Positions 48,117 to 58,328 of a DNA stretch of 64,000 bases are shown here, in pieces. Numbering within the stretch: position 1 is the first letter of the stretch; every line of letters begins with the position of its first letter. The position numbers were made by a program, and so were the translations under genes. The notes beneath the pieces were generated by a model. It saw only the letters and a list, made by a program, of their open reading frames with translations. It was not told where the DNA came from and did not search any database. Source of the stretch: Calliopum simillimum (lineage: Eukaryota; Arthropoda; Insecta; Diptera; Lauxaniidae); the NCBI GenBank assembly GCA_951812925.1, contig OX638372.1:46374245-46438244 (forward strand). The letters run 5' to 3'.

Positions 48117-49775
48117 ATGTCCTTCAAGGATGTGCGAGGTAAACTATAAGCTTTACACAAATACTTTTCAATAAAATATAAACTTTTTATTCCATCCAGA
48201 TCTTGCTGAACACCTTAAACTTCTTGGTTTTCCCAAAGTTTTTCCACTAACCGCACTCTCCTGCAACCACGGATGTTTGGCATCTTTTCACATTGTAGCC
48301 GAGGTGCTGCAATGGCTTGCAGAATTGCTTGAGCCTGGAACATCGCTACCAGGTGGCGTAGATACCGAAGCGAATCGTGTGCTATTGATACGCTCGGCGA
48401 CTGAGTTCTTTGTTACCAAATCTGCCATTAAACTGAATCCACGTAAACTATATGCTGCTTCTGCCATCACCGCTACAGAGCTACAAAAAATCACACGTCT
48501 ACTCATAACACCGGCACAAAATGCCGATGACAAGGACGATGAGGATGCCTATCGTAGTCTCAATCAGGTAGATATCGGTGACAAAATGGACGATTTACGT
48601 CGTGCGCGTGAGCTGTCCTCCGATTTGACACAACGTGGTGCGGCAATGTACGATTTACTCTCCAAGGAGATGCTCAATAAGGAAGCGCGTATTGCACAGG
48701 CCAATCGTCCTATGGAATTGGCATCTGTGGAGCGTGCACTTAAGAATGCTATTGCTGCAGCACAACTGAAGTTGCAATCGGGACGTGCACAGCTTGAGAA
48801 TTCACGCGTTGAAATGAATGCGCTCAATTCGAAGCTACAACGCAAACGTGGTGAATTGGAGCGTACGAAGCAACGTTTGGAAGCGCTGCAGAAGATACGC
48901 CCAGCTCATCAACAAGAATTTGAGGAATGTGAGAAGGAGCTGCAAGAGCTTTTCCAACAATATTTCTTGCGACTTCATGTACGTGATGCGTTGCGAGCGC
49001 AGTTGGAAATACGTACCAAACGACCAACGCCCGTTGCATCGCCAGTGCTGCAAAAGCCCGCTGAAACATCAATGCCGTTCATTCCGGAGGGTCTAATGGC
49101 CGATGATGATGATGACGATTATGCTGATGATGGCGGGGAGCTAATGGATGGTGGCGGTAGCATGGGTATGCCACGTGTTGTTGGCGGCGGCAACAATGTC
49201 GGTGGTGGTGGTGGTAGTTTTGGCTTGGACAATGAAATTCCCGATATACGGGATGAAGACTTAATGCTGAGAGGTAATGAAGCCGGCAGACGCCCTGGTA
49301 CTGCTACTTCACGTATACGTCCAACAACGGGCCGAAGTCGTGGTAGACCTAATGCAGGTTCAACAACTATGGGACGTTCAAAGCCATTGCGCACTAAGGA
49401 CGATGATGATGACGACAGTACGTTCGGTAGCTCTGATAGTGATTTTGATGTGGGTGGAATTGTTGGCTTAGGTGGTGGGTTGACAAATCGTGGAGGTGTC
49501 GCCGGTGGCGGGAGCATAACCAGTGCAGCTATGCTGGGACAAATGGGAACAGAGAGAGTCGGTGGTATTGGTGGTGGCATTGGAAGCAACGATGATGATT
49601 GTAAGTATTATTTTGGGAAGTTATTTGGTATTTTGCTTTAGGATTACATATTTAATGTCTTTCAGTTGATCTTAATTCTATCGATGATATCAGCATATCA
49701 AAATTAACTGGTGAGTTGCCACTGCGACCAAAGACTGCTAGCAAGCCGGAGCAACATAGTGATGAAGACTTTTAA
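48117..49775 (+). CDS. Cluap1: CLUAP1 / IFT38 homologue, intraflagellar transport IFT-B protein, complete, 3 exons
   Basis: The coding exons are 48117-48138, 48200-49600 and 49666-49775, with introns of 61 and 65 bp bounded by GT/AG; the spliced frame is open for 510 codons and ends in TAA. The N-terminus MSFKDVRDLAEHLKLLGFPK matches the CLUAP1/IFT38 start (human [20 protein letters not shown]), followed by the family block around EVLQWLAELLEPG, VDTEANRVLLIRS and IKLNPRKLYAAS. In this family that region forms a calponin-homology-like domain. Residues about 176-280 are a long charged coiled coil, the part that pairs with IFT20 in other organisms. Residues about 305-470 are low-complexity: an Asp-rich run, Gly-rich stretches and Arg/Thr-rich segments, which make the protein about 100 residues longer than human CLUAP1. 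The C-terminus ends SDEDF. The known role is in the IFT-B peripheral complex for building cilia; in flies this means sensory neurons and possibly sperm. The start is supported by the homology and by the short first exon. Confidence 0.93.
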
Positions 49776-49825
49776 TTTGGCGAAGTAATATCAATTATTG
49801 TAATTCACGGCACCGATTTTGATAA

Positions 49826-49831
49826 AATAAA
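49826..49831 (+). terminator. Polyadenylation signal of CLUAP1
   Basis: AATAAA begins 51 bp after the CLUAP1 stop codon, the usual distance for a short fly 3' UTR. Confidence 0.7.
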
Positions 49832-51373
49832 TTTCTATAAAACTACAAGATAATGCCTTTTTTTAATAGAACATATATTGTCGGGTTAAAACTACAACTA
49901 GACATCTACATTTTTATTGTTTTGAGAAACACTGTTTTTAAGATTTTTGAATTCCAATTTTTGTATAAGATTTTGAATTCTTCTGCTTTTTATTTCTAAT
50001 ATAAAATTGGATGGGGACTTCATTTCAAAAAACTGTCAAGACTAAGGCGTAGAGCCATTTTTCTTCACGTTTCTGTATACTTAACTCAAAATATCAAAAT
50101 ATGTTGATGTCTTGTTGTAGTTTTAACCCAACGATATGATGTGATAAGATTCATCGTAGTACCGTAAAACTAGCTAAAATATCAATAGAAAAAGGAAAAA
50201 TCTATTGTGGACTTGAACCTTGGCACAGTTGTTGATTTATTTTGGTTATTTTGCAAAAAAAAGTCCACCACTTTTTTGGAGGCTCAAAGATCAAAAAGTA
50301 CCATTTGTCGGATAAAAAAAATCCAGAAAATAATTTAAGCTGATGTAATTCTGCACATTCACGTTTTTTAAGCGTTTTTCTACTATAAAAATTGACCGAG
50401 ATAGGAGATTTTTAATTAAAAGTGTGTCCCCAAAATTTAAATGTTAATATAAAATATTTTCTAATGCATACTCATACAAAGGAACCTATCAAAATTATTT
50501 TCGTATGGTCAAGTTTGTTCATTCTCAAACTGGAGAAACCATAAACTAAAGTTTAAAAGTGAATCATCTCACGCAATTCTATTAAAACAAAAAGAACTTC
50601 TTGGCAAAATCAGAACTTTTGTGAAATACTGCATTGTTACATTGAGCGAAATAAGCGAAGCAAAATAAAGAGCACCGAATATGCTGTGGCGTGAATGCAA
50701 AAATAATGTTCAAGTAAATTTAAAAAAAAACTATAACAATAATAAAACGAATATGTTTGAATCGTCGAATGCAGTCATCAGATGCTCTGGTGCAAACTCT
50801 TATACTTAATGGAAAAGCAAGTGTGTCATCATTTCATTATATATTAGTCAAAAACAACCACATGAAGAAAAATCTAGAAGATTTCGTCAGATGGCTAAAA
50901 CTACAATATATGAAAAAGCCAGTAGGAAATTCGAAAAAGTTCAATTTACACGTAACTACAGGGATTTGATTGAAAAGTCTTATACTACCAAAAAGTTGCA
51001 CCTTCGAAGATTGTGGTAGATGATAGAGGATGCCTAGACTAACAAAAAATTTAACCTTGAAGAGGGTCTAAAATGTACCCCTGAGGCGTTATAGGGTTGA
51101 AACTGATTTTCTGACTTGTTTACAGAAAAAAATAAATTTTGGGTCATCCTAACGTTAGGAGAAAACGTTTTTTAGAAAAAATGTTTACCAAACTCTATGA
51201 GCTTTCTAAGGGTATATTTTGTTGTAGGGCTGAAAAGAAAGAAATTCGCAAAGTTCTAAGTCTTTACTCGTGGAGATGGTATTTTTAATTTGTTTGCTAC
51301 TCTTTAATAATTTTTTTTAAGAATCCTCGTTAAACTTTCCCTAATCTTGTAATAAGTTTGTAATACCAATTTT
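49832..51373. other. Intergenic, no feature seen
   Basis: Space downstream of CLUAP1. A 70-codon frame at 50,757-50,969 starts with a non-ATG codon and shows no recognisable motif. Confidence 0.3.
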
Positions 51374-52249
51374 TTACCTTACACCTAGAATATATTTACT
51401 TTCCGTTTGTAACGCAGAAAAGGAGGTGTGGTATATATCTGTGGACTTTTGATAAAACATTCTTAGTCGAGATAAGACAATTCTCCAGGATGTTAAATAA
51501 ATACGCTTCTATTGGAACAATTGCCATGTCTCTATGATTTCTTGTTCCAGAGATATAAGTTTGTCCCATAGTTCACGCAAGATTTGAACTTAGCGCCATT
51601 TGTGCGTTGAAGTGTTATGAACCAAAAGAAAAAATAGTTTGACAGCTAACATTTTAAGATAAGTAAAAATGTATGAAAAGATGAGATTTAACGATGAATC
51701 ATTGAAATTGAGCGACATTATTGAAAAGTAGTTAATCAGTTTTTAGGCTCTCCTGAAAAGTTGCCAATTTCGAGTTAGGTTGTTTTGTCAAAAGTCCACA
51801 GATATATTCTTGATCAGCGCTACCTCCTGAGTCCATATAGCTCTGGCTGGCTGGGTTTTTTGGGAAAACAGAGCAAGATAATACAATGAAATTTGGTACA
51901 CTGCCTCCATCGTCAAAGTTAGCTCGTGGGATTACAAATGAGCGAAATCGGTCAACGGTCACGCCTACCGCCCATAAAAAAAATATATTCAAAATGCAAC
52001 ATAAGGAATATTTTTCACAATAATGCAGCCAAAATACTCATAAATACTACAAATTATAAGCGCAAGCTTTTAACAAAAACTGGTTGAATTCGGACAAGAG
52101 GGCGTGGCACCTCCCGTATAAGCAAAAGCTTCAAAGCGCTATACCGAAAGCGTTTTTTAAGATAATCGAATTAAATTTTACTCAGACGCTTAGAACTATA
52201 AGTGCAAGCTCTCAACAAAAACTGGGTGGAATCGGATAAGAGGGCGTAG
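51374..52249 (-). mobile_element. DINE-1/INE-1-like Helitron-type element, copy D, interrupted
   Basis: This is the minus-strand version of the family: terminal block at 51374-51436, CTGATCAAG block at 51804-51830, CCAG-like GGCTGGCTGG at about 51,845, and tandem units to 52,249. A separate inverted-repeat element splits it at 51437-51803. It ends abruptly at 52,249 against a foldback copy. Confidence 0.65.
51437..51803. mobile_element. Inverted-repeat element (MITE-like) nested in DINE-1 copy D
   Basis: The ends read ATCTGTGGACTTTTGATAAA and, inverted, GTTTTGTCAAAAGTCCACAG. Removing the 367 bp rejoins the two halves of the DINE-1-like block in the order seen in the other copies. No coding potential. 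Confidence 0.6.
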
Positions 52250-52912
52250 TAATTTAAAAGCTTTAAAATGATGTATGGCTCCAAATGGGATTCGGTAGCT
52301 ACATGAAAGTTTTTGGCTTTCAAAAAAATTCACACGTATTCCTTGGACGATACTAATCATTTTATGCCTAGTACACTTTTTTTGTAAGATGCCTTTCTCT
52401 TGAGTAAAAAAAGAATTTTGCCTGCCGGAGCCGTTCAAAAGCCAAAAACTCTCATGCAGCGACCGAATCCCATTTGGAGTCATACATCATTTTAAAGCTT
52501 ATAAATTATACTTTAATTTAAAGTCCTTTTAGAAAACAATTAAGAGGCGGTTTTTTTGAAAACAAAATGCAAAAGTATTATTAAATTTTAAAAATTTTGG
52601 TGAAAAAATTTTTTTTTTTTTAAAGTAATATTTTTTATGAAAAGAATATTTAAAAATGAATAGGATAACATTCGTACAATTATCAATTTACAAAGTTTTG
52701 TGTAAGCTATAAATTTTTGAAAATGCACCCTTTTAATGAAAATCATAGCCAACTTCACCACCCTGTATATTAACAACAAATTGAACTAGGACCAAATCCT
52801 CCCGCATTATTAATCTTGCACATGGATACTACCATATTGTCATAGTTGTGCGATTTCGGAGACAAAAAAATGTTCAGTTGGCACACTTGGCGTGTTTTGT
52901 TTCATATATTAC
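52250..52912. mobile_element. Second copy of the 45,231 foldback family, incomplete
   Basis: It shares TTTAAAATGATGTATGGCTC, CTAGTACACTTTTTTTGTAA, GCACCCTTTTAATGAAAATC and AGGACCAAATCCTCCCGCAT with 46,270-46,900. Its internal inverted repeat GGCTCCAAATGGGATTCGG / CCGAATCCCATTTGGAGTC is at 52,280 and 52,465. Confidence 0.7.
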
Positions 52913-53118
52913 CTAAGGTACCAAAGGTTGGTAGAAACCGAGGTCACGTCATTAGAGCTCGTAAAAAATTTAATAATGCTTCACTTCAAAGTTTCCTTAA
53001 ATTTTTGAAATTGAATAAGCAACAGTGAATCTTAAACTTCAGTGCAAAAAACGGAAATGGAAATTAAACCTAAAACTATGCAGCATTCTTTTTTTAACGA
53101 ATACTTATTAAAAGTATA

Positions 53119-53446
53119 ATCAGAGCGAAGAGATATACATATAATCAAGAGAACAGATACTTATAATCAAGAAACGCAAAGAAGCACTGGAGCAATTTTT
53201 TGGAGTTTGTATTACCGTAGACGGTAGCTTTGACGAATTTAGAAGTTGAACAGCAGCGTAATTCAACCAAAAAATCTATTTATAACGCTTCGCTTCCGGA
53301 TGAGAAGAGATATAAATAGATTTTTTGGTTGAATTACGCTGCCGTTCAACTTCTAAATTCGTCAAAGCTACCTTCTACGGCTAATACAAACTCCAAAAAA
53401 TTACTCCAGTGTTTCTTTGCGTCTCTTGGTGATATCTCTTCGATCA
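53119..53446. mobile_element. Near-perfect hairpin element, about 0.33 kb
   Basis: GCACTGGAGCAATTTTTTGG through AACCAAAAAATCTATTTATA is mirrored at 53,309-53,437 with few mismatches and a loop of about 25 bases. The left end repeats ACTTATAATCAAGAAACGC-like sequence twice. Confidence 0.75.
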
Positions 53447-53690
53447 GAGTGCGGAACAGTACACTATGAAACCACAAAAAGAAGTTTCATTTAAGAATCA
53501 ATTTCTTGTTGTAAGTACGATTTATTAAAACTTTATTTTTATTAAGAAATATTACAATATTTTATGTTATCATTCGTGTAACATAAGTACTTATGAACAC
53601 ACACATATTAATAGTCTTTTTAAATTACAGTTATATTTAAAATACAATACATTGCTTACACTAAGGTTATGTACCCCTATTATGGTTATT

Positions 53691-53696
53691 TTTATT
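53691..53696 (-). terminator. Candidate polyadenylation signal of the minus-strand gene
   Basis: AATAAA on the minus strand, about 295 bp beyond the TGA. Two further copies lie at 53532-53537 and 53521-53526. Which one is used cannot be told from sequence. Confidence 0.35.
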
Positions 53697-53990
53697 TCTT
53701 GAATAAAATTTTAAATTTTTTATGAAAATGTAAATTTCCAATTACATACAAAAAAATAAGAATTTGTATATTTTTGACATTAATACACATTAAGCATTCG
53801 TTAGAATTTTTATGTAAATATTTACAAAAGCAGATGTGCCCCTATGATTCGCTCGGAAAATAGAAAGGCAACAAAAATATTAACAATATTATTCTGGCAT
53901 GTATGTCAGAGTTGGTAAGTACCCTTCTCTTATACATTAAAATCTGTATTTGCTTCCTTAAATTGCTGTCATTTCACGTTCCACTTTGCA

Positions 53991-56900
53991 TCACATCATA
54001 ACATCACGACAGACAATTTTTGTTTTAGATGACGCACGTGATGCTGCTTGCCTATTTCCACCACCGCCGCCGCTGCTACTGTTTCCACCTCCAACACCGC
54101 TGCCAACGCCATAGGTATCACTTGCCGATGATGATGATGTATAATCAATATGACTGCCTGCATTAGATTGTTCTTGACGCGCCAAAAAGCTGTCAGCAAT
54201 GACGCGATCTAAGCCAGTATATGTAAACGCTTGGCCATCAACAATATCCGCTTCAGATTTGCTACGTTGACGTCGATTGGCTTCCATTTTCCCGGAACGT
54301 TTTGCAGCCGGTAGACCAGTACCAGCAGCAGCGGCGCGCCTTCGACGTCTTTGACTATTAATGTCAGCGGACTTAGTTGTCTTATGCGTACGATAAGTTC
54401 CATGTGCACTGTTGGCAATCGGATGTGCAGCATAAACAAGTGAACCAGCTGGCGGAGGACGCATATAGGGTAGTGTCATACCACGATATTGCATACCCAT
54501 TGGTGGAGCCATTAGCAATTGTGCTGGCATTGGCGGTGGAGCTGTTAGTATCTGTAAGAAAAGAAAATAAAGTTTATAAACTGAATGCGAATTTTAAATG
54601 GGTCACAAAATTTTAAGTCAGTGGCACACTAATAAGAGTCCCGAGAAAAGTAAGATCGTAAGTGGGGGATGCGTTTGATAATATACGGTGCCTCAAACTC
54701 AATTTAAATATATTTTATGGGACCACATTTTTATTGCACAAAAACAGCCAAACAATTTTTAAAATCATTTGTTTATAATTTAAAAAAAAAGAGGTCGAAA
54801 AAAGGTACATTTAAAAAAAAACATCACAAACTTAAACAAAAATATTCATTTTCGATGTAGCTGTCGTTGTTGAATTTGAATACAGTCTTGAATTTGCTCT
54901 ATCACGCAAGGTTTTTGAGAAATTCTGACCTTAAAGTTCAAAAACGCGAATTTTGAGGGTATATAGAAGAAACACGAAATTGTTTTGCTGTACAAAGATG
55001 GCTTGTTATTTGTAAAACAATCAGTTCCCTATAAAAAGGTATTTATACATTTTATCTTCGACCCACTGTTCATGAGTTATTGCAATTTACAAATCAACCA
55101 AATCTTTCCGAGAATTCTGGTATATTATTCTGGATCAGAATGGATTGTTAACATTCAATCCATTTCAATCCAGGCGCAGCACAAGGGGTGTTATGTAACC
55201 TGTATTGAGCTGTATTGAGATATATAAATCTAATCATTAAAGCCTGTTTCCACCGTCCCAAAGATATTTATTTTTGACAGTAAATGTCATAAGCGGGAAA
55301 TTGAAAGTTATTTTTCTTTTTCTTTTAAGTATTTATCTTTGCTTTATTTTAATAACATTTAATGTCAGTTACCAAAGTTCCAGAGGTTTCACATGGTCAA
55401 AAATAGGCGAAATCGGAAGCAGTGCTGAGATTTTTACGCAGATTTAAAATAAATATTGTTTTTCCATGGTAAATCATGTGATTTACGCCCAGATTTAGCG
55501 CTTAATCTCGAAACACATCAGTGAGGCATAAAATATCGTATTGTCCTCCAGATAGGTATCGATCAATATACAAAAAAAAACTAGTAAGGGTGTAAATTTT
55601 GGCCTGGCCAAAAAATAAATACCCTACACTGCAGTATTTTGAAAAGTTTGCTTATATGGGAGGTGCCACGCCCTCTTGTCCGAGTACACCCAGTTTTTGT
55701 TCAGAGCTTGCATTTATAGTTTTTAGTGTCAGAGTGAAATTTAGTTGGATTATCTCAAAAAACTCTTTCAGTATAGCATTTTGAATCTTTTGCTTATATG
55801 GGAGGTGCCACGCCCCCTTGTCTGATTTCACCCAATTTTTGCTGAGAGCTTTCATTTATAATTCTTAGTGTCTGAGTCAAATTTGGTTCGAATATCTCAA
55901 AAAACGCTTTCAGTACAGCGTTTTGAAGCTTTTGCTTATATGGGAGGTGCCACGCCCTCTTGTCCGAATTCGCTCAAATTTTTATCAGAGCTTGCGCTTA
56001 CAATTCGTAGTACTTATATGTATTGTGGTTGCATTGTCGTGAAAAATACTCCTAAAATTGCATTTTGAATATAATTTTTGTATGGGCGGTAGGCGTGTCC
56101 GTTGACCGATTTCGCTCATTTTCAATCCCCCGAGCTAGCTTTGACGACGGAGGCAGCGTACCAAATTTCATTGAATTATCTTGCTCAGTTTTCCCAAAAA
56201 GTGTATTTCAACACACAGCCAGCCAGCCAGCCAGCCACCCAGCCAGCCAGCCAGACAGACGGACATAGCTATATCGACTCAGGAGGTGACGCTGATCAAG
56301 AATATATATACTTTCTATACCTGCCACGCCTCCTTCTCTGCGTTACAAACGGAAGGACAAAGTGAATATACCCTGGGTGTAGGGTATAAAAAGTTCGCCG
56401 TAAACCCCCTATTTTGAAAGCTTATCGGTTTTGTTTTTAAGGGAAAAAATCTTCTTTTTTTTAAGCTCCTAAATGATTATGAAAAACAGGATGTTTCAAA
56501 AATCGCCCCCTTAGGCTACGCAAGATTCTTTTTTTATTTATTTGTATACTGTTTGAAATGTCATATATTAAAAAAAAAATATATGGCTTAGGGGGCGATT
56601 TTCGTTTTTGAAACTTCCGGTTTTTCATATTTTGTACTGAGGTTTTAGATTCGCTATAACTTCTTCATTTTCAATAATATGAGGAAACTTTGTAGAGATG
56701 AATTTTATGATTTTTTATGGGCTTCAATTCTATGAAGTACCTTTGGCACCTTAGGGTGGTAGAAACTGAGATAATGAGTACAATTAGTCAAAAAAATCAT
56801 TTGAGATAAATTACTTCTTTGAATGAAATATAGCCCACATCGAGAGATTAACAACGATATACTATACTTGATGATTGGAAATCAAATGGCGGAGCAATAC

Positions 56901-58328
56901 GAACAAATTATTTAGGAGCTTGCTTAGAGGTCGAAAAAAAAATTTTTAAGATTATCGCTGTTGAGTAATCTTTTCCTCAAAATACAGCTATTTTAAATAG
57001 TAAGTATATCACTGGATCTTATGTAAAATTTAAAAATCCATCCCAATGAAACGTCCGACATACTGAATTTTCCCATACGCATTATTTGAGTTCTGCTATA
57101 TTAACCGCGATTATATTATATTGCATCGGAACAACACCGATGCATTAATATTCTTGATTTTGACCACCTACATGCATATATTGAAAAATATAAGTGCTAA
57201 AACCAACAACTCGCCGTTGGTATCTTCTACCAATTGTTCTTTGATATTGATGAATGCACCCATTTGGTTGGACTTTGATTTATACGCTTCAACATGCAAG
57301 TACTATGAAATTCTCCTCTAAGGATACTACTAGGCCAGCTACATTGCGTCATTGTGGTAGGTAGGTAGTAATAAAAATGTATTGATTTTCTACTACTCTA
57401 TTGGTTGCATGAAAACAAAACCGACACGTGACTGCAATTAGGTTGCAATGCTGAAAAATTTATGGAGTTACATGGAATGTAAACTGAAACTCATAAGGAT
57501 TTACGAGCGTTTAATTAAAGCAAACCATAACCAAAGTAGACGAGATGGTAAAGGCGTTAAGTTACCTTAGAATCTATTGATAACTGATGATGCGTAGGCT
57601 GTTTGTTATACTCAATATGTGAACATGGTTTAAAAGAGCATAAAGTTACACATTCCTACATTAGTTTCTGAAATGAGGCGTTGCGTGCAATAACGCTCTA
57701 AGTCGAAGAATGACATTTCGAGATAATTCAATTTAAAGTTTCTAAATGCTGTACAAAGAGCAAACCATCATATAAACCTGGGCAAACAAATTTATTCAAT
57801 TAACACTAACAAAATGAGTAAATGATTGCCGCTAAGGTATGCAACATGAAAACCATATACAACAAATTACACTTATTTGAGTTTGTCCACGTTTCAAATA
57901 TAAGTTTCTCTCCAATACTGTTTCCAATCTTATCTTATTATGATGCATCATCAGAAATGCTCATTTATAATCACGGATTAAAATTGTAAACTTACACTAC
58001 TTCCACCCGCTGATGCCGGTATGAGCATTATTGGTCTGTTAGTTGTTGGTGGTGTTATTTTACGCAACGATGATTTTGCTGGTGGATTATTACCCATTTG
58101 CGCTGCATACATCCACATTGCGGCCAATTTTTCCGTATTACCCTAATTGAAGTATAGTAAAGGAAATGGTTTTATTAAAATATTGTTAAGCAGATAATCA
58201 AAAGATTTACCTTTTCACTATCGGACAGTGACATAGCTTTAAGATATTGCTCAATTTTATCTTGATCCAGTAAAATACCAGAATTATTGCTTTTTATCAT
58301 AACATCACGAAGATCGCTTGCTTGGGCT
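53991..58328 (-). CDS. Unrecognised gene, 3' part (three C-terminal exons), Pro/Ala-rich basic protein
   Basis: On the minus strand the exons are 58328-58211, 58142-57996 and 54551-53991, the last ending in TGA at 53993-53991. Each has a good acceptor (for example a pyrimidine tract then GCAG before 58328) and a GTAAAT or GTAAGT donor, and the frame stays open across both junctions for 274 residues. The first exon begins with one base completing a codon, so coding sequence probably extends upstream; alternatively an in-frame ATG ten codons into this exon could be the start. Visible parts are a predicted helical segment (ILLDQDKIEQYLKAMSLSDS), a segment with WMYAAQMGNN, a Pro/Met-rich stretch, an Arg run plus Ala run, a basic RSKSEADIVD motif, and a Ser/Gly-rich tail. 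I recognise no domain. The 3,444-bp intron 57995-54552 holds transposon copies. The gene converges on CLUAP1 and diverges from the phosphatase gene. Confidence 0.8.
55578..56392 (+). mobile_element. DINE-1/INE-1-like Helitron-type element, copy C, in an intron
   Basis: The most complete copy: ACTAGTAAGGGTGTAAATTT start, three roughly 135-bp units with GGGAGGTGCCACGCCC, a CCAG microsatellite interrupted by CACC, CTGATCAAGAATATATATAC and the GTGTAGGGTATAAAAA end. It lies in the long intron of the minus-strand gene, antisense to it. Confidence 0.75.
56475..56635. mobile_element. Small inverted repeat in an intron, about 0.16 kb
   Basis: ATGAAAAACAGGATGTTTC and AAAATCGCCCCCTTAGG pair with GGCTTAGGGGGCGATTTT and GAAACTTCCGGTTTTTCAT. 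Confidence 0.6.
56636..57990. other. Intron sequence, no further feature seen
   Basis: Part of the 3.4-kb intron of the minus-strand gene. A 66-codon plus-strand frame at 57,121 has no recognisable features. Confidence 0.3.

Noticed and set aside
48288..49589. Minus-strand and alternate-frame reading frames across CLUAP1
   Set aside because: Shadows of the strongly coding CLUAP1 exon; the true frame is fixed by homology and splicing.
56102..56417. Frames with repeated QPAS motifs
   Set aside because: Translation of the CCAG microsatellite inside a DINE-1-like copy.
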